From NCBI RefSeq assembly GCF_001625215.2, contig NC_030383.2, positions 59,386,949-59,450,948 of the forward strand: a DNA stretch of 64,000 bases, in the 5' to 3' direction. The position numbers were made by a program, and so were the translations under genes. Under the pieces are notes generated by a model. The model saw nothing but the letters and a program-made list of their open reading frames with translations. It had not been told where the DNA came from and made no database searches. Shown here in pieces: positions 62,016-64,000 of this stretch (its first letter is position 1; every line of letters starts with the position of its first letter). Origin of the DNA: Daucus carota subsp. sativus (lineage: Eukaryota; Streptophyta; Magnoliopsida; Apiales; Apiaceae).

Positions 62016-62052
<37 letters not shown>

Positions 62053-62056
<4 letters not shown>

Positions 62057-64000
62057 CAAATAAAATTGTACAATTTTTTGTAAGATCTGTATTTCTGAAT
62101 CATTCTTTGCCCGATGTTAGAATGATCGGGTCAGCTGTATATGAATAGTTCAGAATATAAACTATGATAGCCAAACAATCTGAATTTAGATTAATCGCTA
62201 AGATGACTTCATTCAGCTCTGTTAAGCTCAAAACAAAATGAGCTCTTAACCTTAGCTAAGGAAGACCCAAGATCCAAGTTATCGTTGTATTATAAGGGAA
62301 AAAAGAAATAAAGAAAGTTATCATTGTAAATCTGGAGATAATATTATTAAAGGGTTTGTCTAGCGTGTCATGGACACTAAAAGTACAAATTTTATATTTA
62401 TGACTTATTTTGAGTGGTGTGATTGTTGTATATGTAAAAAGATCCACAACTAAGTATATGCCCATAAATACATCTTAGAAAAATCGATTATTAAAACTTA
62501 TGGAACTAATTGTGATTCTAATGAGTAATGACCATTGATCTATTTTGTAGGAAAACTTAATAAACACAGTTCAGAAAATATCATAATAGAATCTCAGTTA
62601 AAATTGAATCATATTTACAATGCACTTTATTGGTATTCAAATCAAATTTAAACTCAGGGAAACTCTAACTAGATCTTGAGAATCTTATTGACATCCATCA
62701 AACCAGTATAGTACTTAATATATCGATCCTAAACTTGTTCAAATTGATCAGCAAAGTTGATCATATTAGAACTCATGAATTTTATTGATATTTTATTCAT
62801 TATTTTTCTTTAACTTTTGGATGCACCATGCATGAGAACTAAATATACAACTGAGTAACACTATGCATGCAAGATTGAAACTTGAAAGTATAAAAAATAC
62901 CTATTTAACATGACTCGCTAGATAATTTTTCTGTTGATGACTAATTTTTGTGAAAAAATCTAATAGAGAAATTGTTTGGAGATACTAGAGAAAAAGAACT
63001 AGTTTAAACAAAAGTCAATTAGATGAACAATAATATTATACGATCATATTACAAAAAATAATGTAAAATGAAGTATTATAATAGCTTATTTGTTCATATT
63101 ATTTACTTTATTATTGATTTTATTCTGGTTATATATATTTTTATATAATTGGGATAAGGTTATAAGTAAGATTATCAAGAAGAAGTTTCTAACAAATCTT
63201 TCCGCTTATATTATATATTATTGTTAGCCAATTAAAAATTTTCTGATTATAACATATGTATATATACTTTTGCTTTGAAAATGAATAGACACAAGATGTG
63301 TTATTTGAAATGAATGTCACATGCTTAGAAATTCGTACTGCAAAATGTTTGTTACATGTTAGAACACGGTAAGTTCATGTAAATTATCTATATAAATATA
63401 ATTATGTCACTTACCTAATAATTATAAATAGTAGTTATTGATCATAGGATATTGGTGAAAATTAAATATGTATTCATAATATTTTTCAGTACCCGCGTGT
63501 TCTTCAAATATAACATATAAATTTAAAATTTTATATAAATTTGATATGAGACATAATCTGTATTTGATATAAAGATACCTTCATCTTAAATACTATTTGA
63601 TATGAAACATGAAATTATTGTTCTAGAATTTGGTGGTTAGTACAAATTAATCGCTAATCAATTGATATTTCATAATTTGTCAAACTAATTAAATATCTGA
63701 TTATTAAATTAATTTATCTAATTAATTTAATTAATATTTAACTATTTCATGTTTCTATCCATCAAATCTGATTTGGTGTTTTCCATGATGCTCCATAAAA
63801 TATATAAACTTGTGGAATTTAATACGATCAGGTTAAATAAAGTGGTAGGAAACGCATCTTGTTTAATTTTTTCATGCATACCGTAATGACTCAGTGCGAT
63901 AACTTTGCTTAATCGCTGAGAGCAAGTTCACTAGATTACTTCTCTCATTATTTATTAATTTTTTAGGTAATTTATTTTGAATATCAACTCCAATAATAAT
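62053..64000. other. AT-rich terminal stretch, no gene seen
   Basis: No coding region, RNA gene or clear transposon border recognised up to the window end. Confidence 0.5.

Larger units (their letters stand above)
57114..62052. repeat. Chain of six (TA)n-delimited modules
   Basis: (TA)n tracts at 57114-57152, 57612-57664, 57755-57831, 60481-60524, 61129-61140, 61548-61595 and 62016-62052 separate six different segments. Most segment ends, read inward from the TA tract, follow GGGnnnTGCTCAAnnACAAAC. This recalls rice Micron, a MITE described as residing inside (TA)n microsatellites. Assignment to that group is inference. Confidence 0.75.

Overview
This is a 64-kb stretch of plant nuclear DNA. 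The genes have introns with GT-AG borders, and one encodes a nuclear photosystem I subunit (PsaO). The rest is strongly AT-rich intergenic DNA full of small DNA transposons and (TA)n tracts. Protein style and the mobile-element set fit a eudicot. An asterid, perhaps an Apiaceae-like plant, is only a guess. No prokaryotic or organellar segment was seen.

Layout. 0-0.4 kb: the first exons (minus strand) of an isoflavone-reductase-like / eugenol-synthase-like gene that runs off the left edge. 1.6-3.9 kb: a Mutator-type foldback element and a deleted LTR element lodged 10 bp behind an F-box stop codon. 3.9-32.7 kb: four dispersed single-exon F-box paralogues (minus, plus, minus, minus) of the Arabidopsis At2g27310 type. 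They are separated by Stowaway and hAT elements, a copia-like LTR, local duplications, and a GARP (G2-like) transcription-factor gene broken by a 7-bp tandem duplication. 34.0-35.4 kb: a complete four-exon psaO. 37.0-49.4 kb: three tandem five-exon aldo-keto reductase genes (AKR13 / perakine-reductase type), with a CC-NBS-LRR resistance-gene relic between copies 1 and 2 that carries one in-frame stop and one single-base frameshift. 51.9-54.7 kb: a complete four-exon UEV1/MMS2-type ubiquitin E2 variant. 55-62 kb: nested Stowaway elements, then a 4.9-kb chain of modules separated by (TA)n. 62-64 kb: AT-rich DNA with no recognised feature.

How the genes relate. Nothing indicates a single pathway. 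psaO (photosynthesis) and UEV1 (Lys63-type ubiquitin chains) are housekeeping genes. The F-box and AKR families look like local duplication clusters. The resistance-gene relic and the GARP relic are decaying.

Most unusual structure: the 2.65-kb module at 57832-60480. It carries 16 copies of a near-perfect ~22-bp palindrome, GCAATG-NNN-CATTGC with C/G-rich flanks. Within clusters the copies repeat every 31-33 bp, and there are clusters close to both ends. The neighbouring modules share a terminal signature, GGGnnnTGCTCAAnnACAAAC, next to (TA)n, although their interiors differ completely.
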